IMG/VR virus record: IMGVR_UViG_3300010396_000007
Coordinates: 1-64,000 of that record
Length of the DNA stretch: 64,000 nt
Reading direction: 5' to 3' (one strand)
From: a virus
Below, in pieces: positions 46,874 through 55,771 of this stretch; position 1 is the stretch's first letter; each line of letters opens with the position of its first letter. The translations under genes were made by a program, and so were the position numbers. The notes beneath the pieces were generated by a model. The model did no database searches. It worked only from the letters and a program-made list of their open reading frames with translations, and was not told where the DNA came from.

Positions 46874-48898
46874 CTATTGTACTACTTGTCCTGATAAACT
46901 AAGGACTCCAGAAAATGATGTTCCGGGTGTAACAGGCGATGTTGCCGGATAGCAGGTATTTGCATCAAAAGCGAGCACCGTTGACGATCCATTCGTCAGT
47001 CCACCCAGGACATTCAGATAGCAGTTAGCCGCAGGGTTCAGCCACGCATGGCCTGCGGTGTTCGCAATGTTGCCGCCTGTGACTTCCGGGCCGATACCGG
47101 GATAGGGAGCCCCCGAGCCCGATGGAAACACCCACCATGGCGGCGTGCCGCTTCGGTAAAGCGATGGGTAGCTTGCATACGACGTTGACGGGCTTGCGAG
47201 TCCGGGGTACGTCGAGGCGGTTGAGGCTGTTTGGCAGGCATGAATCCCCGCTGTGACCGCATCCCAGTTGCCGCAAAGCATGGAGGAATCAGACGGCCCA
47301 GCGTTCGCCACCACATCGTTAGGCACAGGGCCGGGAGGGCTGAGAGTTCCCCCGTAGCAGGTCGAAGAATACTCGCTTCCAATCTGGCCGGTATCTCCCA
47401 GAAGAAACACCATCCCATTGTTGCCGGTTCCGCAATCAGTAGTCGAAGCCATTGCATAACTGTAAGTCGAGGCATGGCCTCCGTACCCGAGAACATTCAT
47501 CACGTAATTCAGGTACCGGGCATAGCCCATCGTGTTCGTGGAAAGAAGATTCTGCGTCTTTGCGGCTGTCGAGGTCGAAGGATCGAAGCCGGAGAGAGCG
47601 TTGCGGAAGATCGTGTTTGCAAACGCTGTGCCGTGGATCGAGTCTTCCGTGTGGCACGTTCCGATGTTGCCTTCCCATAGGTTGTAGTAGTCGCCTGCAT
47701 TGTGGTGGAACTGATCGCATTGCTGCCACGCCGGGTCGCCGTTGTCGTAAAAGTTATCGACGGCATAGTGATAGCCGAAGACGTTCCCGGCGCCGCCCTC
47801 CATGATTTCGCAGGTTGCGATTTTCTGGCAGATGTTGTTCTCTGCCAGCGAATCCGAGGATTGCCAGAAGTCCACCCCGTAAGCTTCTGACGATGGACTG
47901 GACCCATACTCGTAAGAATCTCTGACCGTGATGTGCGAGGAGGCTGCAACCCATACATGCTTGTGCATGGCGGTTGAAGTCGTCGTCGCGTTGACCATCG
48001 CAACATTTTTGATCCATGAGTTTGTGGCCCAAATGTACTGAATCATCGCCGCGTCGGACGTGCTTCCGGTGATTCCCTGTGTATCTACCGTCAAGTTCTC
48101 AAGGCCGAATCCGGTCAAGGGCAGCGACGAAGAAAAGGTCGCGAGAGGGTTTTTAGAGTTCGACCAGTTCGGCGCATAGAGAGCCGGGGTAAAGGTGACG
48201 GTTGATCCCGAGATTCCCGTCACGGTCACAACCTGAATCTCCGATTGCCCCGGAAAGACGTTCCCGCCGTCACCCTGCTGCGAGTAGGTTGTGGACCCGT
48301 TGAAGAAGGCGTTCCCGGTGTCGGTTGAATCGTCAATTTGATTAAAGGAAATCAGCGAACCGACATGTAGATTCGAGATTGAGCCCGAGCACACACTTGA
48401 CCCCGAGCCGCAGATATTTGAGACAGGAGCCGAGCCTAAAACAACGGAAGTTGAGCCCTGTGCCATGCCGCTTGAAACAGTCAGCACGTTGGCTGCGTAG
48501 CCAATGGCTCCAGAGTCGCCGTTGTAGAGACACATCGCCACAGGGCCAATGCCGAGGCAGTTGGTTGAGGTTCCAGTGAAAACCAGCTTGGTTGAGTTTG
48601 GCCCCGCACCTCTGAGCGTCACGTTCGATGCTGTCGAGACGAGCGAAGATGACCAGTTGTACGTCCCTGCCGCCAGAGAGACGGTTTGCCCTGCCGTGCA
48701 ACTGGAAAGCGCCGACTGCACAGCAGCGGGTGTAGCGGTTGAAGTCAGCGATGCGCAGATCGTAGTACGCGCTGGGATGGTTCCCGCGCCTGCGTTCGAC
48801 CATCCAGCGGAGGGATAGCGATTCGTATTCAGCAGCCCAGAGGGAGACTGTGCCATCGCAGGGAGAGAGACGAGGAGCAGGATGAGAAGTTTCTTCAT
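46874..48898 (-). CDS. Exported parallel beta-helix protein (pectate-lyase-like fold), 674 aa, GC-rich
   Basis: A strong signal peptide (MKKLLILLLVSLPAMAQ) is followed by a region like the N-cap of secreted beta-helix proteins (AAVQSALSSCTAGQTVSLAAGTYNWSS, NVTLRGAGPNSTKLVF), and by repeated turns (LTVDTQGITGS, KHVWVAASSHITVRDSYEYGSS). The base composition of the gene is visibly richer in G and C than its neighbours, and long antisense frames appear in it, pointing to recent transfer, perhaps from a soil bacterium. Its place among tail genes suggests a tailspike-like depolymerase or a surface enzyme exported by the infected cell. No catalytic residues identified. Confidence 0.75.
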   Translation of the reverse strand: MKKLLILLLVSLPAMAQSPSGLLNTNRYPSAGWSNAGAGTIPARTTICASLTSTATPAAVQSALSSCTAGQTVSLAAGTYNWSSSLVSTASNVTLRGAGPNSTKLVFTGTSTNCLGIGPVAMCLYNGDSGAIGYAANVLTVSSGMAQGSTSVVLGSAPVSNICGSGSSVCSGSISNLHVGSLISFNQIDDSTDTGNAFFNGSTTYSQQGDGGNVFPGQSEIQVVTVTGISGSTVTFTPALYAPNWSNSKNPLATFSSSLPLTGFGLENLTVDTQGITGSTSDAAMIQYIWATNSWIKNVAMVNATTTSTAMHKHVWVAASSHITVRDSYEYGSSPSSEAYGVDFWQSSDSLAENNICQKIATCEIMEGGAGNVFGYHYAVDNFYDNGDPAWQQCDQFHHNAGDYYNLWEGNIGTCHTEDSIHGTAFANTIFRNALSGFDPSTSTAAKTQNLLSTNTMGYARYLNYVMNVLGYGGHASTYSYAMASTTDCGTGNNGMVFLLGDTGQIGSEYSSTCYGGTLSPPGPVPNDVVANAGPSDSSMLCGNWDAVTAGIHACQTASTASTYPGLASPSTSYASYPSLYRSGTPPWWVFPSGSGAPYPGIGPEVTGGNIANTAGHAWLNPAANCYLNVLGGLTNGSSTVLAFDANTCYPATSPVTPGTSFSGVLSLSGQVVQ

Positions 48899-48901
48899 AA
48901 A

Positions 48902-49204
48902 TTATTTACCAATTAAATGCCAGAGTCGTGCTCGCAGCGTTGGGATTGGAAGCGGGCGTAATGGTAGCGACCCGGCGCCCACCCAGTTCAAGCCCTTGTT
49001 GTCCACCACAGTAGAAGGCCATGTTACACTTCCTGAAGTTGAAGGAATGTGTAGCGTGTCACCGGGAGAGGCGGCAGTGATACAATCCGTTATGTCAGTT
49101 TGGGCGGCTGAGGCGGCTGTCCAATTGGGACTCGAACCTCCACATACCGCCATAGCTGATGCAGTACAGAGTAACATCAACAGAAGAAGCTGAAGAGTTT
49201 TCAT
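48902..49204 (-). CDS. Exported remnant of a beta-helix protein, 100 aa (frameshifted or deleted)
   Basis: The ATG at 49204 follows GGAG and yields a signal peptide (MKTLQLLLLMLLCTASAMAV). The mature part (WTAASAAQTDITDCITAASPGDTLHIPSTSGSVTWPS, then GLNWVGAG) is the start of a beta-helix protein similar to the 674-aa neighbour. It then diverges and stops. The next frame over from that point reads VATITPASNPNAASTTLAFNW, ending like the next upstream gene (MAFNY). It looks like a gene that lost its middle and shifted frame. It may still make an exported peptide. Confidence 0.6.
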   Translation of the reverse strand: MKTLQLLLLMLLCTASAMAVCGGSSPNWTAASAAQTDITDCITAASPGDTLHIPSTSGSVTWPSTVVDNKGLNWVGAGSLPLRPLPIPTLRARLWHLIGK

Positions 49205-49215
49205 GCTTGGCTCCA

Positions 49216-52200
49216 TTAGTAATTAAATGCCATAATCACGTTTTGTCCTATTCCGCCAGAGTTTGTGTAGGGCCAACTATTTCCCATTCCGCCAATAAAT
49301 GTTCCAGCGGCTGGAACAGCATAGGATTCACACGCGTTAGTTGCAATTGATGGACCCACGCCTTGATCGCTCCAATCCAGATGTGCTAAATTCCCGGCAA
49401 TCATGCCCGGAAATCTTCCCTGTTGATCCGCCCATCCGCCGCAGAACACGACGAATGTTCGCTGCGTGGTTGTAGTCGAAGCGGAAGTCATGTACGACGT
49501 TCCAGTTCCAATACCGTTAGTTGTTGGAGTTAAATTTGTAGTTGGACTGGCAAGTGAATATTCCACCACCGTCATAGACATAAACGTGTCCGCTGAGTTA
49601 GGCGTACAAGTGAAAGTAGTTGAACCTGCCGATGTAGCTGCCCATGCGGAACCAGTTGACTGCGACCCTCCTGCTATGCCGGTATTTTGATTCCAAGAAA
49701 GCGTAGGAGTGCTCGACACTGTAAATGTTCTAGTTGACCCACTACGGCAAAAGACAACAACAGTATGATTCGCTGCCAGCGTAATCGCAGGACTTGTAAT
49801 TGATGCGCTAGAAGGTGTGGTCAAGCCGACATTTGTTCCCTGCACAAAGGCAGGTACAGTACTACCTCCTCCACCAGAACCTAACACAATATGACCACTC
49901 ACATCAGTAGCCAAAGATGAAAGATTTGCGGCTACAGTGGCGCCATTAACTTCATTTGCGTTGACGATGCCTGTACCCGTAGGACCAAATGAGCCGCCAG
50001 TACCTATATTAAGAGCGTTAGTGTTAGTACCAGATGCGATAGCTGACCAAGCAGTTGAACCGCTTCCCGGACAACCTGTAGATTGAGTACAGATAAGAGA
50101 AAAAGCAGCCCCTGCATTAGACACTTCAGCATTACCCGAAGCATCAACAGCATAAACCGTTGTAGTAGCAGACCCAACTACAGGAGCAAACCCTGTAGAA
50201 TAAGTCATATTCATTTGCGTTGAACTTGTAGTGCATGTACTTACAAATGCACCAGAAGCATTTACTTCCCATCCACATCCATTAGCATCAGCTTTGAATG
50301 GTATTTCCGTAGAGCCACTGGCAGTATAGACATGGAATAATACTCCCGTTCCGGTATTAGACGTAGTATCAGTCAGGCCAAATAAGTCACTTGAACCTGT
50401 GGCTGCGTTGTATGTAAACAGACTTGTATCTGCTCCCATTGCCAATGAAAGGTTGCCAGTTGGATTTGTTAGTGCAGACCAAGCCGAGCTTCCACCAGTA
50501 TTGCAGTCTGGACCAGTGTTTGTAATATTTCCGGCAGTGTCTATGTGTAAACATGAATGACCTGAGGCGGCTGCTATTGCAGTTGCCCTGAGTCCAGCAG
50601 AAATCAAGTTGCCACTTGCATCTACATACATTGCACCTGTTACGCAAAACGGGGCGAATGAGGGGCAAATAGCATTCCCGTTAAACACGCGAAGAGTTGG
50701 TACATACATACCAACAGCGTGGATTTCGGCATTTATTGTTCCTAAATCTGGAGAACGAAAATCAAATATAGGATCACTTAAAGACCCTGCCCATGTATAA
50801 CCAGCTACACTCGATCCGGGAGGAGCAGCCCAAACCCAAGGTTGGTAATTGACAGGAGTTCCTGCGCCGTCATTTATAGCGGCTGCATTAGCATCAGCGA
50901 CCCTTCTTTGAGAACCCGTTTGTTGTGGTTGGTTGGAAGGATCAGTTCCGTCCATTGTTGGTGTGGATGTATCCACTATAATGTCCCAATATTGACCGCT
51001 GGCAGCGTTAGCTACGGTCTTGTACATACCGAATAACGCCTGTCGATTGTAGTTCCAAAGCTGCCAAGCTGTAGCACACCCTATAGTTTGGTTGAACCCT
51101 TGTTGCGACACTCCAGCGCCGACAACTACTATGTAACCATCAGCGTGAGCTTGCGCGAACAAACTTTTGTATGCCGCCTGAACTGTAGCTGTGGCAGTAC
51201 AAAGCTGGTCGTCGTTTCCGTGGTCATTAATAATCAGGTAAGCGGGACGGCCTCCATTTGCCGCAGGACTGAGCGCGTGGTAGTTCACGGTATAGTTACT
51301 GGCAGCGCCGGGTATTGTTACCGGATTTGGAATAGCTGTATACGTTCTACTTACGGCCCCAGAAGGAAATGTTGCACGGTTTGTTGTCATAAATGGTGCG
51401 TAGCCCATTGCTGACTCAGCATAACCGCAACTTGAAGAACAAGGACTTTCTGTAAGAGTTCCAATATCTATTTGAAATGTAGTACCGCTAAGACCTGTGG
51501 ATAATACCTTGAAAATGTTGTAACCAGTTCCAAAAAATACTCCGGTGGGAGCGCCAAAAGACCATCCCGTAAGGAAGCGCGTATTTATCCAGTCTCCCGC
51601 TGAGAAGTTGTTAGTTCCGCTGTTGACGAATGAAACAACAGTACCAGTTTGAGTCCAACTGTTAACTGCTACATGTGGTGCTAGCACTCCTAAATCATCA
51701 TCGTTTATTGATGTTCCAGTGAATACGAAAATAGCATTAGAAGGTATAGTACCTCCTCCTGTAGATGCAGCTTGTAAATTAATTAATCCCGGAGACGGTG
51801 TAATTATCACAGAACCATCTGTTGACTGTAAATTAATGGACCCGTTTAGGCCATTTAGAAGCGTAACGCCAGCAACGCCAGTTCCAATATCAGAAAACAT
51901 AGTTCTTACGTCTAGGATACTTGTAATATTTCCACCACTAGCTACAACTACTGCGATTGGAAATTGACCAGAAGTAAAATTAGAAGTGCTAGATGCTAAG
52001 GCACCTGTGGTAGAATTAAGGTAAACATAGTTAGTCCCATTTACCATTGTTATTGTTTGCGCACCGTCTGTTCTATAAGTGGAACCAAAGAATGACGTAC
52101 CTGCGCTCACATTCAGGGTAAGACCAGTTGATGCGGCAGTAGGCCAATAACCCGGTGCCACGCCGTTTACCAATTTTGCATTTGTGGCATAAATAGGCTG

Positions 52201-52290
52201 TGTTGGGGGTAAATCATTAGCTTGTGGTTGCTGAGAATAAACTAACGATGCCACGGCAAGCGTCAATGATGCAATGATCTTTTTAAACAT
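49216..52290 (-). CDS. Tail fibre or tailspike with signal peptide and SGNH/GDSL-like domain, 1024 aa
   Basis: The N-terminus is a signal peptide (MFKKIIASLTLAVASLVYSQ), rare for a virion fibre. Residues 25-160 look like a fibre head (LPPTQPIYATNAKLVNGV, RTDGAQTITMVNGTNYVYLN). Residues about 190-500 resemble an SGNH/GDSL hydrolase: FTGTSIN near 190, IINDHGNDDQ near 355, and later D and H candidates. SGNH domains deacetylate or hydrolyse surface sugars. The rest has repeated Ser/Thr/Gly-rich beta segments (STTVYAVDASGNAEVSNAGAAFSL). It ends GGIGQNVIMAFNY. Attribution of catalytic residues is uncertain. Confidence 0.65.
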   Translation of the reverse strand: MFKKIIASLTLAVASLVYSQQPQANDLPPTQPIYATNAKLVNGVAPGYWPTAASTGLTLNVSAGTSFFGSTYRTDGAQTITMVNGTNYVYLNSTTGALASSTSNFTSGQFPIAVVVASGGNITSILDVRTMFSDIGTGVAGVTLLNGLNGSINLQSTDGSVIITPSPGLINLQAASTGGGTIPSNAIFVFTGTSINDDDLGVLAPHVAVNSWTQTGTVVSFVNSGTNNFSAGDWINTRFLTGWSFGAPTGVFFGTGYNIFKVLSTGLSGTTFQIDIGTLTESPCSSSCGYAESAMGYAPFMTTNRATFPSGAVSRTYTAIPNPVTIPGAASNYTVNYHALSPAANGGRPAYLIINDHGNDDQLCTATATVQAAYKSLFAQAHADGYIVVVGAGVSQQGFNQTIGCATAWQLWNYNRQALFGMYKTVANAASGQYWDIIVDTSTPTMDGTDPSNQPQQTGSQRRVADANAAAINDGAGTPVNYQPWVWAAPPGSSVAGYTWAGSLSDPIFDFRSPDLGTINAEIHAVGMYVPTLRVFNGNAICPSFAPFCVTGAMYVDASGNLISAGLRATAIAAASGHSCLHIDTAGNITNTGPDCNTGGSSAWSALTNPTGNLSLAMGADTSLFTYNAATGSSDLFGLTDTTSNTGTGVLFHVYTASGSTEIPFKADANGCGWEVNASGAFVSTCTTSSTQMNMTYSTGFAPVVGSATTTVYAVDASGNAEVSNAGAAFSLICTQSTGCPGSGSTAWSAIASGTNTNALNIGTGGSFGPTGTGIVNANEVNGATVAANLSSLATDVSGHIVLGSGGGGSTVPAFVQGTNVGLTTPSSASITSPAITLAANHTVVVFCRSGSTRTFTVSSTPTLSWNQNTGIAGGSQSTGSAWAATSAGSTTFTCTPNSADTFMSMTVVEYSLASPTTNLTPTTNGIGTGTSYMTSASTTTTQRTFVVFCGGWADQQGRFPGMIAGNLAHLDWSDQGVGPSIATNACESYAVPAAGTFIGGMGNSWPYTNSGGIGQNVIMAFNY

Positions 52291-52297
52291 GTGTCTC

Positions 52298-52579
52298 CTA
52301 AACTGTGACCTTGCTAGGTCCTGAAATTAATTGCCCATTAGCGCCATAAACTGACTGTATATAATAAGTACCCGATGGGGATATACTTGAATTGGGCCAA
52401 AATGTCGGACTACCTGTTATATTTCCACTTGCATCAAGAAGAATTTTCGTAGTCTGTGAGGATATTTGCGTATCGTTTACGGAACCATCTGTATTCAATT
52501 TAAACAGAAGGTAGCCACTGATAACAGGGCTACCATCGGGGTTCTGAAAATTCGTAACTGTTAGTGGAATTCTAGGCAT
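52298..52579 (-). CDS. Small tail-fibre-type protein, 93 aa
   Basis: Paralogue of the 114-aa protein at 45867, with the shared pattern PDGSPVISGYLLFKLN, KILLDASGNITGSPTFWPNSSISPSGTYY. It probably forms a beta-sandwich attachment domain. It lies between an adaptor-like gene (52579) and the large exported fibre. Having two dispersed copies suggests gene duplication in the fibre region. Confidence 0.6.
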   Translation of the reverse strand: MPRIPLTVTNFQNPDGSPVISGYLLFKLNTDGSVNDTQISSQTTKILLDASGNITGSPTFWPNSSISPSGTYYIQSVYGANGQLISGPSKVTV

Positions 52580-53502
52580 TAGAGTGCTATTCTCCCCTGT
52601 CGTCCTTGGGCAATGTTATCTGTCATAACAGTTGACGCCCCTGTAATCTGCTGCCAATTGTTGAGCATAATATTGACTTCTGTTTCCGTCAAACCTTCGC
52701 TTGTGCTCAAAAGATTAGCAATGAATTTTTGGTTTGCAAACTGAAAACGAGTATCATCTGCGAACATATACATTAAGGCTAGAAATCCCCAATTATACAA
52801 ACGAGAATATTCATCCGGTATTGGTGCCCATGTATCTTGTAAACTAGCAATGACAGGAGGCTTCTGTTGTATCGTAATGGACACTGGATACGCCTTGTCA
52901 GGGGCAGGCATCAAACGAAATGTGGTATTACCGTTGCCGTCGTCAAATTCTGCTGAAATACTGTGAGGACGTGCTTGAGCGGAATCCAAAGCTAAGTCAA
53001 TTTTAGGGCTAATTTGTACCCATGCAAAATTACATGTATTTTGGTTTACATCTCGTACAGATGCATTTTCAATCCAACCGAAGTTGTAAGTTGTATTAAA
53101 ATGAGAAACACCAATGGACCCCATATTTGTCCATACGGCTGTGCCGTCTGCTGTTGTTCCTCCTACAGTCTGGTTGAATGTGGGCAGAGAGCTACCAGTT
53201 GTACCGGCTGTAGTTACTTGTTGTGAAAAACCATTACTATCTACAAGAACATATCCTACTCTAACCGCTGTGTTAGCAGTCCAATTAAAAATTGTATAGT
53301 CTTGCACGCCTGCTTGTGTAACAAAACCAATGACGGCGCGGTTCCATCTCCATTTGAAAGGAGCGCCAAGGATGGTCTGTAAGATAATATTCGCACTGGT
53401 AATGGCAGGTTCTAAATAATTTCCGATAGCCACGGGGCGCTGAAATATAAAACGCTTAACCCACTCAGTAGACTGTAATAATGTATAGGAAGAACTCGCC
53501 AT
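52579..53502 (-). CDS. Head-tail adaptor-like virion protein, 307 aa
   Basis: The segment AITSANIILQTILGAPFKWRWNRAVIG with later TAVRVGYVLVDSNGFSQQVTTAG repeats resembles podovirus adaptor/gateway-type proteins, and its core (PFKWRWNR) recurs in the 451-aa neighbour (PYNWKWNR). A long middle part of GTTGSSLPTFNQTVGG... is beta-rich. A terminator precedes the gene in transcription order. The role is by analogy. Confidence 0.55.
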   Translation of the reverse strand: MASSSYTLLQSTEWVKRFIFQRPVAIGNYLEPAITSANIILQTILGAPFKWRWNRAVIGFVTQAGVQDYTIFNWTANTAVRVGYVLVDSNGFSQQVTTAGTTGSSLPTFNQTVGGTTADGTAVWTNMGSIGVSHFNTTYNFGWIENASVRDVNQNTCNFAWVQISPKIDLALDSAQARPHSISAEFDDGNGNTTFRLMPAPDKAYPVSITIQQKPPVIASLQDTWAPIPDEYSRLYNWGFLALMYMFADDTRFQFANQKFIANLLSTSEGLTETEVNIMLNNWQQITGASTVMTDNIAQGRQGRIAL

Positions 53503-53514
53503 TTGGCTCCTTAA

Positions 53515-53555
53515 TAAAAAAGACGGCAGGCGGCTAAAATGCCAAAGCCTGCCGT
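53515..53555 (-). terminator. Rho-independent terminator between the two adaptor-like genes
   Basis: On the minus strand ACGGCAGGC and GCCTGCCGT (plus 53523-53531 and 53547-53555) form a perfect 9-bp stem, followed directly by CTTTTTTATT. It is the clearest terminator in the minus arm and would separate the capsid/adaptor transcript from the tail genes, so a promoter for the latter is expected upstream of 53502, none is recognised. Confidence 0.85.
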
Positions 53556-53562
53556 TAGGTGT

Positions 53563-54918
53563 TTACCAACCTGTCCATGGACCCCATGGTTGTGCCGGAG
53601 TTACAGGGTTGTAACCAAACCCAGTGTCCATTACCATTCCTCCGGGACCCACGTAGAAACCAAAATCATCTGGTTCTCTATCGTATTGACGCACCGCTTT
53701 ATCGAGAGATTCCAACCACCACATTTTCTCTTGCTGATATTTCGCGCGTACTTTTGGGTCTGGATTTCGTCTGAAGCATTCTGCAAAAAAGCCCTGTTTA
53801 AAAGCCCATTCCATTGCATCAGGGATAGGGTTCAAATATTGTTGTAAATTATAAAAACGCGGTGCTACCATCTGTCCAACAGCTTGAACTGCCCATACGA
53901 CGCCGGATTGCGGCGGTACTGGGCTAAGTCTCATGCCTTGTCCTTTAGGATTAATTGCTGTCCATACACATGTTCCATCAACCACCGTAGTAGGTAGGAT
54001 ATTTGGATTACGAAGTGTAGGAAATGTTGGATTAGACGGCCACACAGGTTCGGTACTACCACAAACGCCGTATGTCGTCAAGCACCACAAGTTTCCGTAA
54101 GGGTCCGTTATCGCTGTAGTAGCGTTATACGGAGTAACCAACGTTCCCACTGGGTTCGTAAAGATTACACCCGGTCCCGGATTCTGCAATCCTGTAAGGT
54201 CCGGTCCTGCTACCGTTGTCTGCCCCGAAGGGAAGCCAGCAGTAGGGCCTAGAGGCGCTGCACCCCACGTCCCAGTCTGAAGCATACTATTTGGCAACCA
54301 TGCGATCTTAGCCATGTATGTGCCCGCCTGATACGTTAGTAAAAGGTCTTTGTCTACTTCTAGAGGGAAGTTCTGTTTAGGAACAGATGTTTGATTGATA
54401 TTTACTGCCCATGCCGATTCTAGCCAACCAAGGTTAACCAAACCGGGGATGAAATAATCTTGCTGCAAACTATTAGTGTAGAACACAGGTAGATTATAAC
54501 GATTCCATTTCCAGTTGTAGGGCTGCCCTCCGGGTCCTCCGTTAATCAATGCCTGCATTACGTCATTGGCGATTGATAAGGCGGGTGCCATAGAGAATCC
54601 GCCCGTAGCCAGCGCGGGGGCAACATCCCCTAACGTTGCCGCATCGTCTACAACTTCCTGCAAACGAATAGTTGAATTACCATACACCACACACTGAGGA
54701 GTCACACTCGCAAAGATAATTGCAAAGCCTGTTATTCCCGCGTCCGACGCTACTAAATAAAGGTTACTTGCATCATATTTAAGTGGAGTTTGGAACCAAA
54801 CGGCACCGCCTGACGTAAATTCAAAGATAACAGAACCGGGCGTAACTCCAAGATTATGTGGTAGAGTAAACGGTCCCGGTGCCGAAGTTGTGAACGCTAC
54901 TTGTGTTTGAGATGCCAT
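53563..54918 (-). CDS. Virion adaptor-like protein with Ig-like N-terminal domain, 451 aa
   Basis: The ATG at 54918 follows AGAGGAAAAAA; a start 18 bases upstream is weaker. Residues 1-75 (SQTQVAFTTSAPGPFTLPHNLGVTPGSVIFEFTSGGAVWFQTP) are the same domain as the entire 73-aa protein just upstream in transcription (54930-55151). The middle region shares PYNWKWNRYNLPVFY with the 307-aa protein. The C-terminus has a conserved AFKQGFFAECFRRNPDPKVR-type helix and RMRWWLESLDKAVRQ-like end. Probably a joining protein between portal and tail; function inferred. Confidence 0.6.
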   Translation of the reverse strand: MASQTQVAFTTSAPGPFTLPHNLGVTPGSVIFEFTSGGAVWFQTPLKYDASNLYLVASDAGITGFAIIFASVTPQCVVYGNSTIRLQEVVDDAATLGDVAPALATGGFSMAPALSIANDVMQALINGGPGGQPYNWKWNRYNLPVFYTNSLQQDYFIPGLVNLGWLESAWAVNINQTSVPKQNFPLEVDKDLLLTYQAGTYMAKIAWLPNSMLQTGTWGAAPLGPTAGFPSGQTTVAGPDLTGLQNPGPGVIFTNPVGTLVTPYNATTAITDPYGNLWCLTTYGVCGSTEPVWPSNPTFPTLRNPNILPTTVVDGTCVWTAINPKGQGMRLSPVPPQSGVVWAVQAVGQMVAPRFYNLQQYLNPIPDAMEWAFKQGFFAECFRRNPDPKVRAKYQQEKMWWLESLDKAVRQYDREPDDFGFYVGPGGMVMDTGFGYNPVTPAQPWGPWTGW

Positions 54919-54929
54919 TTTTTTTCCTC

Positions 54930-55151
54930 TTAACAACCGCAGTCTGCGAATATGATAACAACCCCGGTAATACCGGCGTCTGAAGCTACTAGGTAAAGAT
55001 TTGTTGAATCATAGCGCTGTGGCTGAAACCACACTGTACCGCCATCAGTGAATTCAAAAATAACAGTAGAGGGAACTATACCTAGATTGTGAGCTAGAGT
55101 AAAGTTCCCCGGTGCTGATGTATTGAATGGGATAGTAGCGTTTGCTTGCAT
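54930..55151 (-). CDS. Stand-alone copy of the neighbouring protein's N-terminal domain, 73 aa
   Basis: MQANATIPFNTSAPGNFTLAHNLGIVPSTVIFEFTDGGTVWFQ is about 60 percent identical by eye to the first 73 residues of the next gene. It ends with an extra Cys pair (ADCGC). It looks like a domain split off by duplication, kept as a separate small gene. Its ribosome-binding site is AAGAGGAAAA. Confidence 0.65.
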   Translation of the reverse strand: MQANATIPFNTSAPGNFTLAHNLGIVPSTVIFEFTDGGTVWFQPQRYDSTNLYLVASDAGITGVVIIFADCGC

Positions 55152-55159
55152 TTTTCCTC

Positions 55160-55759
55160 TTATCGAAGTGTCGTAGCTTTAGTCACTTCGCGGTAGTATT
55201 GTCCGTTGTCGGAGAAGCGGAAAGTTACAGACCCAGAGGGCACATTACGTGTCTGGAAATTAACTGCCGTCTCGTATTCTACAACTGCCTTCAGGAACAA
55301 TGCCTCACTCTCGTAATCTTCCTTAACGGGTGGTTTCCAAGTCTTACCGCAACGCAGACAACGTACCCACATATCGCCGTTAGCGAACGTGTGCTTCAAT
55401 ACAGCGTACTGAGAGTCGTCTCCCTGTCCTGCAACCACGCCTTGTGCTCCGTTTCCACCTTTACGATGATTGCAACGTTTCTGAGCAGCAGTATCATTCT
55501 GTGCAAGCTGCTTCAATGTTTGACCATTGGTAAGGCTGCGCTGTCTCTTATTCTCACGCTTTAATTCGCGCTCTGCTAGACGTTCCTCTACGTCCTGTAG
55601 GTTAGCGGTACGTTCTTTTAGCTCAAGTTGCTTTGCAGCAAGCTCTGCTTTCTTAATTTCAATATCAAGTAGCTCACCCTCTGTGAGTACTTTCTTTTTT
55701 TCGGGAGCAGGACTTCCGTTCTGCTTCGGCTCTCCTGCAATGTCATTTAAATTACTCAT
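55160..55759 (-). CDS. Phage protein with coiled coil and Cys-rich module, 199 aa
   Basis: The first 90 residues form a charged coiled coil (LTEGELLDIEIKKAELAAKQLELKERTANL in pieces). A zinc-type module CNHRKGGNGAQGVV and MWVRCLRCGKTWKPP follows, and a beta-rich C-terminus (GSVTFRFSDNGQYYREVTK). The combination CxHRKGGNG...W.RC.RCGKTW is a conserved element of an unnamed phage family in capsid-proximal modules. Scaffold or head-completion role is possible. Confidence 0.65.
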   Translation of the reverse strand: MSNLNDIAGEPKQNGSPAPEKKKVLTEGELLDIEIKKAELAAKQLELKERTANLQDVEERLAERELKRENKRQRSLTNGQTLKQLAQNDTAAQKRCNHRKGGNGAQGVVAGQGDDSQYAVLKHTFANGDMWVRCLRCGKTWKPPVKEDYESEALFLKAVVEYETAVNFQTRNVPSGSVTFRFSDNGQYYREVTKATTLR

Positions 55760-55771
55760 AGTCTCCTCTAA

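Noticed and set aside
47038-48803. Several long antisense and out-of-frame open reading frames inside the GC-rich beta-helix gene
   Set aside because: High GC removes stop codons; the frames have no ribosome-binding sites or recognisable domains, and the signal-peptide frame is clearly the real one.
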